DNA of 64,000 bases from Aeromicrobium sp. Sec7.5. GTDB taxonomy: Bacteria; Actinomycetota; Actinomycetes; Propionibacteriales; Nocardioidaceae. This document shows, in pieces, positions 34,701 through 43,000 of the stretch; positions within the stretch are counted from its first letter, which is position 1; every line of letters begins with the position of its first letter. The position numbers and the translations under genes were made by a program. The stretch lies in NCBI RefSeq assembly GCF_036867135.1, contig NZ_JBAJIJ010000001.1, positions 1,860,001 to 1,924,000 of the forward strand. Direction: 5' to 3'. A model generated the notes under the pieces. It did no database searches. It was given only the letters and a program-made list of their open reading frames with translations, and was not told the origin of the DNA.

Positions 34701-36497
34701 TCAGAGGTCGTCGTTCTCCCACTCGGGCGCGAGGTCACGCGCGATCTTGATGGCATCGTTGCTCGTGCCGGCGGCGACCATGGGCCAGACCATCGCGTCG
34801 CGCTCGACCACGAAGTCGATCACGACGGGACGGTCGGTGATGGCCATGGCCTTCTCGATCGTGGCGTCGAGGTCCTCGACGGAGTCGCACCGGAGCCCGA
34901 CGCAGCCGTACGCATCGGCGAGCTTGACGAAGTCGGGGATGCGGCGGGCGCCGATGCTCTCCGGGCCGGTGTTGAGGTCGGTGTTGGAGTAGCGGCCCTC
35001 GTAGAACAGGGTCTGCCACTGCCGCACCATGCCCAGCGAGGAGTTGTTGATGACCGCGACCTTGATCGGGATGCCCTCGAGCGCGCACGTGGCGAGCTCC
35101 TGGTTGGTCATCTGGAAGCAGCCGTCGCCGTCGATGGCCCAGACGACACGATCGGGATCGGCCACCTGCGCGCCCATCGCGGCCGGGACCGCGTAGCCCA
35201 TCGTGCCGAGGCCGCCGGAGTTGAGCCACTGGCGCGGACGCTCGTAGTCGACGTAGTGGGCCGCCCACATCTGGTGCTGGCCCACGCCCGCGGCGTAGAT
35301 CGCCTCGGGACCGGCGATGGCACTCAGCCGCTCGATCACGGTCTGCGGGGCGAGACCCTCGGCGGGCGCGTCGTAGCCGACCGGGTACTTGGTCTTGACC
35401 GCACCCATCTGCTCACGCCAGGCGGTGTAGTCGCCCTTCTCGCCGTCCTCGGCCAGGGCCGCCAGGACCACGAGCAGGTCGCTGATGACCTCCCGGCAGT
35501 CGCCCACGATCGGGACGTCCGCGTGGCGGTTCTTGGAGATCTCAGCCGGGTCGATGTCGGCGTGGATCACCTTGGCCAGCGGCGCGAAGGAGTCGAGGTT
35601 ACCGGTCACGCGGTCGTCGAACCGCGCACCGAGGCTGACCAGGAGGTCCGACTTCTGGAGCGCGGACACTGCGGCGACCGTGCCGTGCATCCCGGGCATG
35701 CCCAGGTGCAGCTCGTGGCTGTCGGGGAACGCTCCGCGGGCCATCAGGGTCGTCACGACCGGGATGCCGTAGATCTCGGCGAGGCGCAGCAGCTCGGCGG
35801 ACGCCTCGGCCTTGATGACACCGCCGCCGACGTAGAGCACGGGGCGCTCGGCGTCGATCAGCAGCCGGGCCGCCTCGCGCACCTGCTTGCCGTGCGGATG
35901 CGTCGTGGGCCGGTAGCCGGGCAGGGCCAGCTCGTTCGGCCAGTCGAACGTCGTGGTGGCCTGCAGCGCGTCCTTCGCGATGTCGACCAGGACCGGGCCG
36001 GGGCGTCCCGTGCCGGCGATGTGGAAGGCCTCGGCGATGACGCGCGGGATCTGCGACGCGTCGGTGACGAGGTAGCTGTGCTTGGTGATCGGCATCGTGA
36101 TGCCGCGGATGTCGGCCTCCTGGAAGCCGTCGGTACCGATGAGGCTCGACGAGACCTGGCCCGTGATGGCCACGATCGGGATGGAGTCCATGTAGGCGTC
36201 CGCGATCGCGGTGACCAGGTTGGTCGCCCCGGGGCCCGAGGTGGCCATGCACACGCCGACGCGGCCGGAGGCGGACGCGTAGCCCTGGGCCGCGTGTCCC
36301 GCGCCCTGCTCGTGGCGCACCAGGATGTGACGGATCGAGGAGTCGAACAGCGGGTCGTACGCCGGGAGGATCGCGCCGCCCGGGATGCCGAAGATGACCT
36401 CGACGCCGGAGTTCTCGAGGGCGCGGACGAGGCTCTCGGCACCCGTCAGCGTGGGCGTGCTCGTCTCGATCGACGAGAGGTTCGTCTGGCCCGTCAT
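34701..36497 (-). CDS. ilvB: Acetolactate synthase large subunit
   Basis: A TPP- and FAD-dependent catalytic subunit committing pyruvate to Val/Leu and ketobutyrate to Ile. The 598-aa protein has [12 protein letters not shown], the catalytic Glu in [32 protein letters not shown] and the TPP motif [31 protein letters not shown] 36497 has AAAGGGAC upstream. Expression is probably governed by the leader and terminator at 36553-36644. Confidence 0.95.
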   Translation of the reverse strand: MTGQTNLSSIETSTPTLTGAESLVRALENSGVEVIFGIPGGAILPAYDPLFDSSIRHILVRHEQGAGHAAQGYASASGRVGVCMATSGPGATNLVTAIADAYMDSIPIVAITGQVSSSLIGTDGFQEADIRGITMPITKHSYLVTDASQIPRVIAEAFHIAGTGRPGPVLVDIAKDALQATTTFDWPNELALPGYRPTTHPHGKQVREAARLLIDAERPVLYVGGGVIKAEASAELLRLAEIYGIPVVTTLMARGAFPDSHELHLGMPGMHGTVAAVSALQKSDLLVSLGARFDDRVTGNLDSFAPLAKVIHADIDPAEISKNRHADVPIVGDCREVISDLLVVLAALAEDGEKGDYTAWREQMGAVKTKYPVGYDAPAEGLAPQTVIERLSAIAGPEAIYAAGVGQHQMWAAHYVDYERPRQWLNSGGLGTMGYAVPAAMGAQVADPDRVVWAIDGDGCFQMTNQELATCALEGIPIKVAVINNSSLGMVRQWQTLFYEGRYSNTDLNTGPESIGARRIPDFVKLADAYGCVGLRCDSVEDLDATIEKAMAITDRPVVIDFVVERDAMVWPMVAAGTSNDAIKIARDLAPEWENDDL

Positions 36498-36552
36498 GCG
36501 ATGTCCCTTTTCGGTCGTGCGGGAGGTGTGGTGCCCGCTTGTCCTGTCACAT

Positions 36553-36586
36553 AAAAAAACCCCTCGGCCGGAACGGCAGACGAGGG
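36553..36586 (-). terminator. ilvB attenuator terminator
   Basis: On the minus strand CCCTCG, then GCCG-TTC-CGGC, then CGAGGG build an interrupted stem, followed by G and seven T residues. It sits between the leader peptide and the ilvB ribosome site. Confidence 0.82.
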
Positions 36587-36614
36587 AGACGTGCGCCCGG
36601 GGAGGGCGGTCACG

Positions 36615-36644
36615 TCATACGGATACGAGCAGGAGCGCGTGCAC
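36615..36644 (-). CDS. ilvB leader peptide (9 aa) MHALLLVSV
   Basis: GTG 36644 encodes MHALLLVSV then TGA. Three consecutive Leu codons and two rare GTA Val codons make it a sensor of Leu and Val supply. It is only nine codons long and probably translated from the transcript's first nucleotide. Stalling on CTC-CTG-CTC-GTA should prevent the terminator at 36553-36586. Confidence 0.8.
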   Translation of the reverse strand: MHALLLVSV

Positions 36645-36650
36645 GCGACC

Positions 36651-36679
36651 AGTGTGTCCCGCAGGTCAGGCGTGGTCAA
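36651..36679 (-). promoter_or_regulatory. ilvBNC promoter
   Basis: TTGACC (36674-36679), a 17-bp spacer and CACACT (36651-36656), then 6 nt to the leader GTG at 36644. The spacing predicts transcription starting at the leader start codon. Confidence 0.65.
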
Positions 36680-36765
36680 GTTGCGAGACGACCGGTACCA
36701 CCATGTGGAACGCCAGTCCGGCAGATTCATGCCCGCGCGGACCCCGCCGCACCTACGATGCCCGC

Positions 36766-37068
36766 ATGCCCTCGTCCCGTGTCCGCGTCGCCGGCGCCGC
36801 CCTGGTCCCCGTCCTGCTCCTCACGGCCTGCTCCGCCGGCCGCGCTGCGACCGAGGACGTCGAGTCCGGGCTCACCGCGAGCGGATCGCACTTCCCCGTC
36901 GCCGAGCAGCAGGCCGCCTGCGCCGCGAAGATCCTCGTGGCGTCCGACCTCTCCGACGAGGACCTGCAGGTCGTGGCCGATGCCGATCCGAAGGCCGAGC
37001 TGTCCGCCGATGCCGCCTCGATCCTCGCCAAGGCCCAGGTGAAGGTGCTCCAGGACTGCGCGGTCTGA
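36766..37068 (+). CDS. Small lipoprotein, tandem family member 1
   Basis: A 100-aa predicted lipoprotein with a lipobox ending TAC (Cys22). The mature part has an ACAAKIL segment, SDLSDEDLQVVADAD and a final DCAV. The same layout (one Cys before a helix, SDLSD-L, a DGD/DAD turn, one Cys 3-4 residues from the end) recurs in the next three genes. ATG 36766 has TACGAT (36754-36759) 6 nt upstream, so it is leaderless. It is divergent from ilvB. No known function. Confidence 0.72.
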   Translation: MPSSRVRVAGAALVPVLLLTACSAGRAATEDVESGLTASGSHFPVAEQQAACAAKILVASDLSDEDLQVVADADPKAELSADAASILAKAQVKVLQDCAV

Positions 37069-37070
37069 CG

Positions 37071-37090
37071 GATCCCGCGGTCGCGGGATC
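37071..37090. terminator. Stem-loop after lipoprotein 1
   Basis: GATCCCGC, GGTC loop and GCGGGATC form a perfect 8-bp stem 2 nt after the stop codon. There is no T-run. Confidence 0.5.
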
Positions 37091-37156
37091 GGCGTTCTCG
37101 CACTTGAATGGTGCCGCACGACAGCGCGTCGTGTCCTGAACCAGGGGGTTGTCCAG

Positions 37157-37462
37157 ATGAAGAAGACCATGGCCATGGCCACGTCGGCCGCACTGCTCGT
37201 GTTCACCGCTGCCTGCGGGGGCGGAGGTCGTCCGTCGGTCGACGAGCTGTCCGAGGCCCTGACGAGCGAGGACAACGTCTTCGGCGCCGTGCTCGACGGC
37301 GACCAGGCCGACTGCGCGGCCGAGGCCCTGGTCGACTCCGACCTGTCCGACGACACCCTCCAGGCCATCGTCGACGGCGACGAGGACTACGAGGGCTCGG
37401 ACGACGAGCAGGACAAGCTCGACGGCCTCTCGACCGACCTGGGCGCCTGCGTCTCCGAGTGA
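37157..37462 (+). CDS. Small lipoprotein, tandem family member 2
   Basis: A 101-aa predicted lipoprotein: MKKTMAMATS opening, lipobox TAAC (Cys20), then GGGGRPSVDELSEALTSED. The family pattern follows: DCAAEALVDSDLSDDTLQAIVDGDEDY and a terminal GACVSE. Two mature cysteines could form a disulfide. The mature domain is acidic. It has an AGGGGG ribosome site. TTGAAT at 37104-37109 lies 53 nt upstream of the start, as in the next two members. Confidence 0.75.
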   Translation: MKKTMAMATSAALLVFTAACGGGGRPSVDELSEALTSEDNVFGAVLDGDQADCAAEALVDSDLSDDTLQAIVDGDEDYEGSDDEQDKLDGLSTDLGACVSE

Positions 37463-37661
37463 CGCAGGCCCGTGGGTCATGGGTCATGGGGAGCGGTCCC
37501 TATCGCGGACGGGACCGTCCTCGGCTTGACTGGGCGTCGCGGGCCGATCCGGTGGCCGGTGGGCGTCGTTTTCCGACCCGGCCGACCGGCCACGGGTCAC
37601 CTGCAGGTTGAATACCGCACAGAAGCGTGGCAGGGGTCCGCGCCAACACCCAGGAGTTCCC

Positions 37662-37967
37662 ATGAAGAAGCTCATGACGGCCGCCGCCGTCTCCGTCATC
37701 ATCGTGACCTCGGCCTGCGGCGCGGGTCGCCCGAGCGTCGACGACCTCCAGGCCTCGATCCTGGAGCAGGGCGAGTCGCTCGGCATCACCGAGGAGTCGG
37801 CCGAGTGCATCGCCGAGAAGGTCCACGAGTCCGACATCTCCGACGACACCCTGAACAAGATCGTCGACGGTGACATCGACGTCACGGGCGTCTCGGCCGT
37901 TCCGCAGGACGACGCCGACGCGTTCGAGGCCCTCACCGACGACGTCACCAGCTGCGTCACCGGCTGA
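37662..37967 (+). CDS. Small lipoprotein, tandem family member 3
   Basis: A 101-aa predicted lipoprotein with a lipobox TSAC (Cys19). After GAGRPSVDDLQASILEQGE come ECIAEKVHESDISDDTLNKIVDGDIDV and the terminal SCVTG. It is closest to members 2 and 4. CAGGAG precedes ATG 37662 (spacing about 6 nt). TTGAAT lies at 37608-37613. A long perfect stem-loop follows at 37989-38029. Confidence 0.75.
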   Translation: MKKLMTAAAVSVIIVTSACGAGRPSVDDLQASILEQGESLGITEESAECIAEKVHESDISDDTLNKIVDGDIDVTGVSAVPQDDADAFEALTDDVTSCVTG

Positions 37968-37988
37968 CACCACTCACGCCAGCCGGCA

Positions 37989-38029
37989 CGAACTGGCCCG
38001 GGATCCGCCTTGGATCCCGGGCCAGTTCG
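37989..38029. terminator. 18-bp perfect stem-loop terminator
   Basis: 37989-38006 and 38012-38029 are perfect inverted 18-bp arms (core AACTGGCCCGGGATCC) around a GCCTT loop, between lipoproteins 3 and 4. The strength of the stem suggests efficient termination or a cruciform, despite the lack of a T-run. Confidence 0.7.
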
Positions 38030-38100
38030 CTCTGCGGGGGCCCGTCCGATTGAATGTCGGTGCGCGGCAGGAAGCTGCGACCGACGAAGGGCACTACCTC

Positions 38101-38409
38101 ATGAAGAAGACTCTGGCCACCACCGCGGCCGTCTCGATGCTCGTCCTCACGGCCGCGTGCGGCGGCGGTGGCGATCGCCCGTCCGCCGACGACATCGCCG
38201 ACGCCATCAAGAGCGACGACAGCTTCAGCAGCGAGGACGCCACGGACGAGCAGGTCGACTGCGTCGCCAAGGCGTACGCCGACTCCGACCTCTCCGACGA
38301 GGCCCTCCGGGCCCTGGTCGACGGTGACGAGGACTACGACGCCTCCGACGAGGACGAGGGCGCCGTCGAGTCCCTGACGCCCGCACTCGCGGAGTGCATC
38401 GGCGGCTGA
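38101..38409 (+). CDS. Small lipoprotein, tandem family member 4
   Basis: A 102-aa predicted lipoprotein with an MKKTLATTAAVS start and lipobox TAAC (Cys20). GGGGDRPSADDIADAIKSDD is followed by DCVAKAYADSDLSDEALRALVDGDEDY and a terminal ECIGG. ATG 38101 has GAAGGGC some 12 nt upstream. TTGAAT at 38050-38055 is the shared upstream element. A GGCGGC-TGAC-GCCGCC hairpin (38401-38416) straddles its stop codon. Confidence 0.75.
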   Translation: MKKTLATTAAVSMLVLTAACGGGGDRPSADDIADAIKSDDSFSSEDATDEQVDCVAKAYADSDLSDEALRALVDGDEDYDASDEDEGAVESLTPALAECIGG

Positions 38410-38416
38410 CGCCGCC
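38401..38416. terminator. Hairpin over the stop codon of lipoprotein 4
   Basis: A 6-bp perfect GGCGGC/GCCGCC stem with a TGAC loop that contains the stop codon. It lies in the 31-nt gap region between convergent genes. Confidence 0.4.
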
Positions 38417-38440
38417 CCGTCGCTTCGGCGTGCTGCCGTC

Positions 38441-39868
38441 TCACCAGGGCGACGGTGCGTAGTCCTTGAGGAAGACGCCGAACAGGTCCTCGCCCGCCTC
38501 GCCGCGCACGACGGGGTCGTAGACCCGGGCCGCGCCGTCGACGAGGTCGAGTGGCGCCTTAAAGCCCTCGTCAGCCAGGCGCACCTTCGTCGTGTACGGG
38601 CGCTCGTCAGTGATCCACCCCGTGTCCACCGCCGTCATGAGGATGCCGTCGCTCTCGAGCATCTCCTCGGCACTCGTGCGCGTCAGCATGTTGAGCGCCG
38701 CCTTGGCCATGTTGGTGTGCGGGTGGCCGGCCCCCTTGTACCGACGGCCGAACTGACCCTCCATCGCCGAGACGTTGACGACGTACGTCCGGCGGGCCGG
38801 CGACGCCGCCATCGCCGGTCGCAGACGGCTGACCAGGATGAACGGCGCCACACTGTTGCAGAGCTGCACCTCGAGCAGCTCGAGCGCGTCGACCTCCGAG
38901 ACGGTCTGCACCCAGCTGTTGGTGTCGACGACGTCCGGCAGCAGACCACCGGCGTCGATGCGGTCGACGTCGGCCGAGCCCGCGGTCAGCGCCAGCGAGG
39001 TCAGGGCGTCCGCGGTGGCGGTGTCCCCCGCCAGCACCGGGTGGGCCGACACCGAGCCCACGAGCGAGGCCGGGTGGGCGTCGCTCGTGTGGCCGAACGT
39101 CACGAGCTCGACGGGCGACCCCGCCGGCAACGGCGCCGACTCCGCGTCCGAGATCGCCGAGTAGGCGCCCGGCTGCCGCTTGACGGTCTGCGCGGCGTTG
39201 TTGATCAGGATGTCGAGCGGTCCCGCCGCGGCCACGTCGTCGGCCAGGCCGATGACCTGCGCCGGGTCGCGCAGGTCGATGCCGACCACCTTGAGCCGGT
39301 GCAGCCAGTCCGCCGAGTCGGGCATCTGCGTGAAGCGGCGCACCGCGTCACGCGGGAAGCGCGTCGTGATCGTGAGGTGCGCGCCGTCGCGGAGCAGGCG
39401 CAGGGCGATGTACATGCCGATCTTGGCGCGCCCACCGGTCAGCAGGGCGCGCCGACCCGTGAGGTCGGTGCGCGCGTCGCGCTTGGCGTGGCTGAACGCC
39501 GCGCACGTCGGACAGAGCTGGTGGTAGAACGCGTCGACCGTCGTGTACTTGGTCTTGCACATGTAGCAGCCGCGCGGCACCAGCAGCTCCCCCGCGGTGG
39601 CCCCTGGCGCGTTCGAGACGAGCGGGATCCCGGCGGTCTCGTCGTCGATCCGGCTCGCCGAGCCCGTCGCGGTCAGCTCGATCACGGCACGGTCGGCCGC
39701 GTTGACCTCGTCGCGCTTGGACTTGCGGCGCTCGCGCTTGGCGGCCTTGAAGAACCCGCCCGTCGCCCGTCGCAGCGCGACGTACGAGGGGTCGTCCTCG
39801 TCGAGCGCGCCAGCCTGGTCCAGGACGCGGAGGGCGGTCGCGAGGTCGTCGTCGGTGAAGTCGGGCAC
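38441..39868 (-). CDS. SDR-fold oxidoreductase with N-terminal zinc-ribbon-like insert
   Basis: A 475-aa protein. About 100 residues of unknown helical sequence (FFKAAKRERRKSKRDEVNAADR) are followed by a Cys4 motif CYMCKTKYTT...LCPTC, probably zinc binding. A short-chain dehydrogenase domain follows: LTGRRALLTGGRAKIGMYIAL (nucleotide binding), LINNAAQ, VNVSAMEGQFGRRYKGAGHPHTNMAKAALN (catalytic Ser/Tyr/Lys region, although the Tyr spacing is unusual). An insertion of about 60 residues lies before the active site. The substrate is unknown. GTG 39868 has TAGAAT (39875-39880) 6 nt upstream (leaderless). Confidence 0.75.
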   Translation of the reverse strand: MPDFTDDDLATALRVLDQAGALDEDDPSYVALRRATGGFFKAAKRERRKSKRDEVNAADRAVIELTATGSASRIDDETAGIPLVSNAPGATAGELLVPRGCYMCKTKYTTVDAFYHQLCPTCAAFSHAKRDARTDLTGRRALLTGGRAKIGMYIALRLLRDGAHLTITTRFPRDAVRRFTQMPDSADWLHRLKVVGIDLRDPAQVIGLADDVAAAGPLDILINNAAQTVKRQPGAYSAISDAESAPLPAGSPVELVTFGHTSDAHPASLVGSVSAHPVLAGDTATADALTSLALTAGSADVDRIDAGGLLPDVVDTNSWVQTVSEVDALELLEVQLCNSVAPFILVSRLRPAMAASPARRTYVVNVSAMEGQFGRRYKGAGHPHTNMAKAALNMLTRTSAEEMLESDGILMTAVDTGWITDERPYTTKVRLADEGFKAPLDLVDGAARVYDPVVRGEAGEDLFGVFLKDYAPSPW

Positions 39869-39883
39869 CGGCGAATTCTACGC

Positions 39884-39983
39884 GGCCGGTCAGCCGGTCA
39901 TCGCCCCCGGCCGGTCAGCCGGTCATCGCCCCCGGGCGTCAGCCCGTGATGGCCCCCCGGGCGTCAGCCCGTGATGGCACCGT
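39884..39983. repeat. Four 25-bp tandem repeats covering the ilvD stop codon
   Basis: Units start at 39884, 39909, 39934 and 39959. Units 1 and 2 are identical (GGCCGGTCAGCCGGTCATCG plus C run). Units 3 and 4 are variants (GGGCGTCAGCCCGTGATGGC). Unit 4 holds the real end of ilvD (Ala-Ile-Thr-Gly-stop). The array therefore looks like repeated duplication of the ilvD 3' end into the gap. Confidence 0.8.
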
Positions 39984-41664
39984 GGGCCGCCGAGCTCACG
40001 AGCTTGCGGTACTTCGCGAGCACGCCCGAGGTGTACTTCGGCGGCAGGGGCTCCCAGCCGACCTTGCGGGCGTCGAGCTCGTCGGCGTCGACGGCGACGT
40101 CGAGCCGCTTGTTGGCCACGTCCAGGGTGATCTGGTCGCCGTCCTTCACGAAGGCGATCGGCCCGCCGTCGACGGCCTCGGGAGCGACGTGGCCGACACA
40201 CAGGCCCGTCGTGCCGCCCGAGAAGCGTCCGTCGGTCATCAGCAGGACGTCCTTGCCGAGCCCGGCTCCCTTGATCGCGCCGGTGATGGCGAGCATCTCG
40301 CGCATGCCCGGCCCACCCTTGGGACCCTCGTAGCGGATCACGACGACGTCGCCGGCCACGATCGTGCCGGCCTCGAGGGCGTCCATCGCCTTGCGCTCGC
40401 CGTCGAAGACGCGGGCCGTGCCGGTGAACACGTCGGAGTCGAAGCCGGCGCTCTTGACGACGGCTCCCTCGGGCGCCAGCGTTCCGTGCAGGATCGTGAG
40501 CCCGCCGGTCCGGTGGATCGGCCGGTCGATCGCGCGGATGACGTCGCCGTCGATGCGCTGCTCGATGTGGGCCAGGTTCTCGGCCATGGTCCTGCCGGTG
40601 ACCGTCAGGCAGTCGCCGTGCATCAGGCCGGCATCGAGCAGGGCCTTCATGATGACGGGGATGCCGCCGACCTTGTCGACGTCGTTCATGACGTAGCGAC
40701 CGAACGGCTTGAGGTCGCCCAGGTGCGGGACCTTGTCGCCGATGCGGCTGAAGTCCTCGAGCGTCAGGTCGACCTCGGCCTCGCGGGCGATCGCCAACAG
40801 GTGCAGGACCGCGTTGGTCGATCCGCCCAGGGCCATGACGACCGTGATGGCGTTCTCGAACGCCTCCTTGGTCAGGATCTGTCGGGCGGTGATGCCCTGA
40901 CGGAGCATCTCGACGACGGCCTCGCCGGACTTGATCGCGTACTCGTCGCGACGGCTGTCGATCGCCGGCGGGGCGGACGAGCCGGGCAGGCTCATGCCGA
41001 GCGCCTCGGCGGCCGACGCCATCGTGTTGGCCGTGTACATGCCGCCGCACGCGCCCTCGCCGGGGCAGATCGCGCGCTCGATCTTGTCGACCTGCTCGCG
41101 TGACATCTTGCCGGCCAGGCACGCACCGACTGCCTCGAAGGCATCGATGATCGTGACGTCCTTGCCGTCGACGTTGCCGGGCATGATCGAGCCGGCGTAG
41201 ACGAAGACGCTCGCGAGGTCGAGGCGCGCGGCGGCCATGAGCATGCCGGGCAGGCTCTTGTCGCAGCCGGCCAGCAGCACCGAGCCGTCAAGGCGCTCGG
41301 CCATCATGACGGTCTCGACCGAGTCGGCGATGACCTCGCGGCTGACGAGCGAGAAGTGCATGCCCTCGTGGCCCATCGAGATGCCGTCGGACACCGAGAT
41401 CGTGCCGAACTCGAGCGGGTAGCCGCCACCGGCGTGCACGCCCTCCTTGGCGCGCTTGGCCAGGCGGTCGAGCGACAGGTTGCAGGGCGTGATCTCGTTC
41501 CAGCTCGACGCCACGCCGATCTGGGGCTTGGCCCAGTCGTCGTCACCCATGCCGACCGCACGGAGCATGCCGCGGGAGGCGGTGGCCTCGAGACCGTCGG
41601 TGACGGTGCGGCTGCGGGGCTTGATGTCGGGCGTGGTGGGGTTCGCGGGGCGATCGTCGGCCAT
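39964..41664 (-). CDS. ilvD: Dihydroxy-acid dehydratase
   Basis: An iron-sulfur enzyme dehydrating dihydroxyisovalerate and its homologue in Val and Ile synthesis. The 566-aa protein has [37 protein letters not shown] (cluster Cys) and [17 protein letters not shown] (third cluster Cys). [11 protein letters not shown] near the C-terminus is also typical. ATG 41664 has TAATCT (41671-41676) 6 nt upstream, a leaderless layout. It is separate from ilvBNC by about 3.5 kb, and I see no attenuator. Confidence 0.95.
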   Translation of the reverse strand: MADDRPANPTTPDIKPRSRTVTDGLEATASRGMLRAVGMGDDDWAKPQIGVASSWNEITPCNLSLDRLAKRAKEGVHAGGGYPLEFGTISVSDGISMGHEGMHFSLVSREVIADSVETVMMAERLDGSVLLAGCDKSLPGMLMAAARLDLASVFVYAGSIMPGNVDGKDVTIIDAFEAVGACLAGKMSREQVDKIERAICPGEGACGGMYTANTMASAAEALGMSLPGSSAPPAIDSRRDEYAIKSGEAVVEMLRQGITARQILTKEAFENAITVVMALGGSTNAVLHLLAIAREAEVDLTLEDFSRIGDKVPHLGDLKPFGRYVMNDVDKVGGIPVIMKALLDAGLMHGDCLTVTGRTMAENLAHIEQRIDGDVIRAIDRPIHRTGGLTILHGTLAPEGAVVKSAGFDSDVFTGTARVFDGERKAMDALEAGTIVAGDVVVIRYEGPKGGPGMREMLAITGAIKGAGLGKDVLLMTDGRFSGGTTGLCVGHVAPEAVDGGPIAFVKDGDQITLDVANKRLDVAVDADELDARKVGWEPLPPKYTSGVLAKYRKLVSSAAHGAITG

Positions 41665-41683
41665 GAGGCCAGATTACGTCGGG

Positions 41684-42907
41684 CTACGGCCCGAGCTCGG
41701 GCGGGGCCGGAACCCCGGGGACCGCCGGGCAGTCGCCGGTTCCCTCGTCGGCGCGTTCGACGACGTGCCGGCCGAATCCCGGCAGGGTGAAGCGCAGCCT
41801 GCCGCGGCCGGCCTCCTCGACGATGCCCTTGTCGATCAGACGGTCACGGGGCACGCCCAGCTTCTCGGAGGCCATCTCGAGGATCCTGGCGATCTCCCCG
41901 CGGGCCACGACGGGCTCGCCGGTGCTGGCCATCGCCACGATGAAGCGACGCTCGGCCGGGGAGGCCGCCTGCCAGCGGGCCTCGTACATCTCGGTGACCT
42001 GGTCGCTGACACCGACCAGGCCGTGCTCGACGTGGTCGACGGTGATGGTGTCGCCCCGGGCCGGGTCGGCGGCCTCCCACGCGTGGGCCGCGATGAGCTG
42101 CAGGAAGTACGGGTGCCCGCCCGCCTGCAGCGCCACGAGGTCGAGCGCCGCCGAGTCCCAGCCGACGCCGAGCTGGGCCGCCGGCTCCAGCACCAGCTCG
42201 CGCGACGGGTCCGGGTCGAGCTCACGCAGGCGGACCCATGCCGTGCGCTCGGCGAAGGTCGCCGCCCTGGTCAGCGTGCCCACGACCGAGGGCAGGCCGG
42301 CACCGACGACCGCGAGCGGATTCTCCTCCGGGCGACCGCCGAGGGCCTGCACCGCGTTCAGCAGGACGCTCGTGTCGCTCTCGCGGCCCGCGTGCCACTC
42401 GTCGACGAACAGGACCAGGCCTGCGCCACCGGAGGCACGGATCCGTGCGGCCGCTTCGTGGAGATGACGTCCGACGGCGGCGACCGACGCCTCGGGCGCC
42501 TCCTGGTCGGCCGCGCTGGACTCGACCTGGGCCGTGACCTTGAGGCCGGGCAGGCCCACCTCGGCGCCGAGCGTGCGCCGGCCGGTCGACCGCGACGCGG
42601 GCGACCCCGCGAGCGCGGTCCGCGCCAGTCCCTCCCGCACCGCCGCCTCGAGGTCGGGCAGGTACGGTGCGGCCTTCGCGCAGGCGACCCAGGCCGTCAC
42701 GAAGCCCAGCGCCTCGGCCTCGCGCTGGGCGTGGCGCAGGAGCGAGGTCTTGCCGAGGCCCCGGACCGCGTGGAACACCGTGGGAGCGCCGGCGAACTCG
42801 CCGTAGGCGACCACGGGAGCCAGGAAGCGACGGATGCGACGGATCTCGCCCTCGCGCCCGGCGAGGTGGCGCGGCAGGGCGCCGGGCGTGTAGGGCTGCA
42901 GGTCCAC
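41684..42907 (-). CDS. AAA-type ATPase with C-terminal winged-helix-like region
   Basis: A 407-aa STAND/ORC-like ATPase. Walker A is VRGLGKTSLL near residue 48, Walker B GLVLFVDEWH and a sensor-like AVVGAGLPSVVGTL. GGHPYFLQLIAAHAWEAA and the winged-helix-like tail (VPRDRLIDKGIVEEAGRGRLRFTLPGF) resemble proteins annotated as ATP-binding or MSP-domain NTPases. GTG 42907 has AGGAG about 8 nt upstream. A perfect 14-bp inverted repeat lies directly in its promoter region, suggesting tight or self regulation. The role is unknown. Confidence 0.75.
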   Translation of the reverse strand: MDLQPYTPGALPRHLAGREGEIRRIRRFLAPVVAYGEFAGAPTVFHAVRGLGKTSLLRHAQREAEALGFVTAWVACAKAAPYLPDLEAAVREGLARTALAGSPASRSTGRRTLGAEVGLPGLKVTAQVESSAADQEAPEASVAAVGRHLHEAAARIRASGGAGLVLFVDEWHAGRESDTSVLLNAVQALGGRPEENPLAVVGAGLPSVVGTLTRAATFAERTAWVRLRELDPDPSRELVLEPAAQLGVGWDSAALDLVALQAGGHPYFLQLIAAHAWEAADPARGDTITVDHVEHGLVGVSDQVTEMYEARWQAASPAERRFIVAMASTGEPVVARGEIARILEMASEKLGVPRDRLIDKGIVEEAGRGRLRFTLPGFGRHVVERADEGTGDCPAVPGVPAPPELGP

Positions 42908-42921
42908 GGCGCCGCTCCTGA

Positions 42922-42956
42922 CTGTCTGTTACTGACGCTTCTTCAGTAACAGACAG
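42922..42956. promoter_or_regulatory. 14-bp perfect inverted repeat in divergent promoter region
   Basis: CTGTCTGTTACTGA (42922-42935), 7-nt loop, TCAGTAACAGACAG (42943-42956). CAGTAAC occurs three times (42928-42934 inverted, 42944-42950 and 42954-42960 direct, 10 bp apart). It lies between the AAA ATPase and the ATP-grasp gene and looks like an operator for a dimeric regulator. Confidence 0.55.
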
Positions 42957-43000
42957 TAACGGCGGCCACCGACAGTCACGGTTGTGACAGCATGCGGTCC

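Noticed and set aside
37473-37520. GGGTCAT repeats and an imperfect hairpin after lipoprotein 2
   Set aside because: The repeats are too short and the stem is interrupted. It could be a weak terminator but is not distinct enough to annotate.
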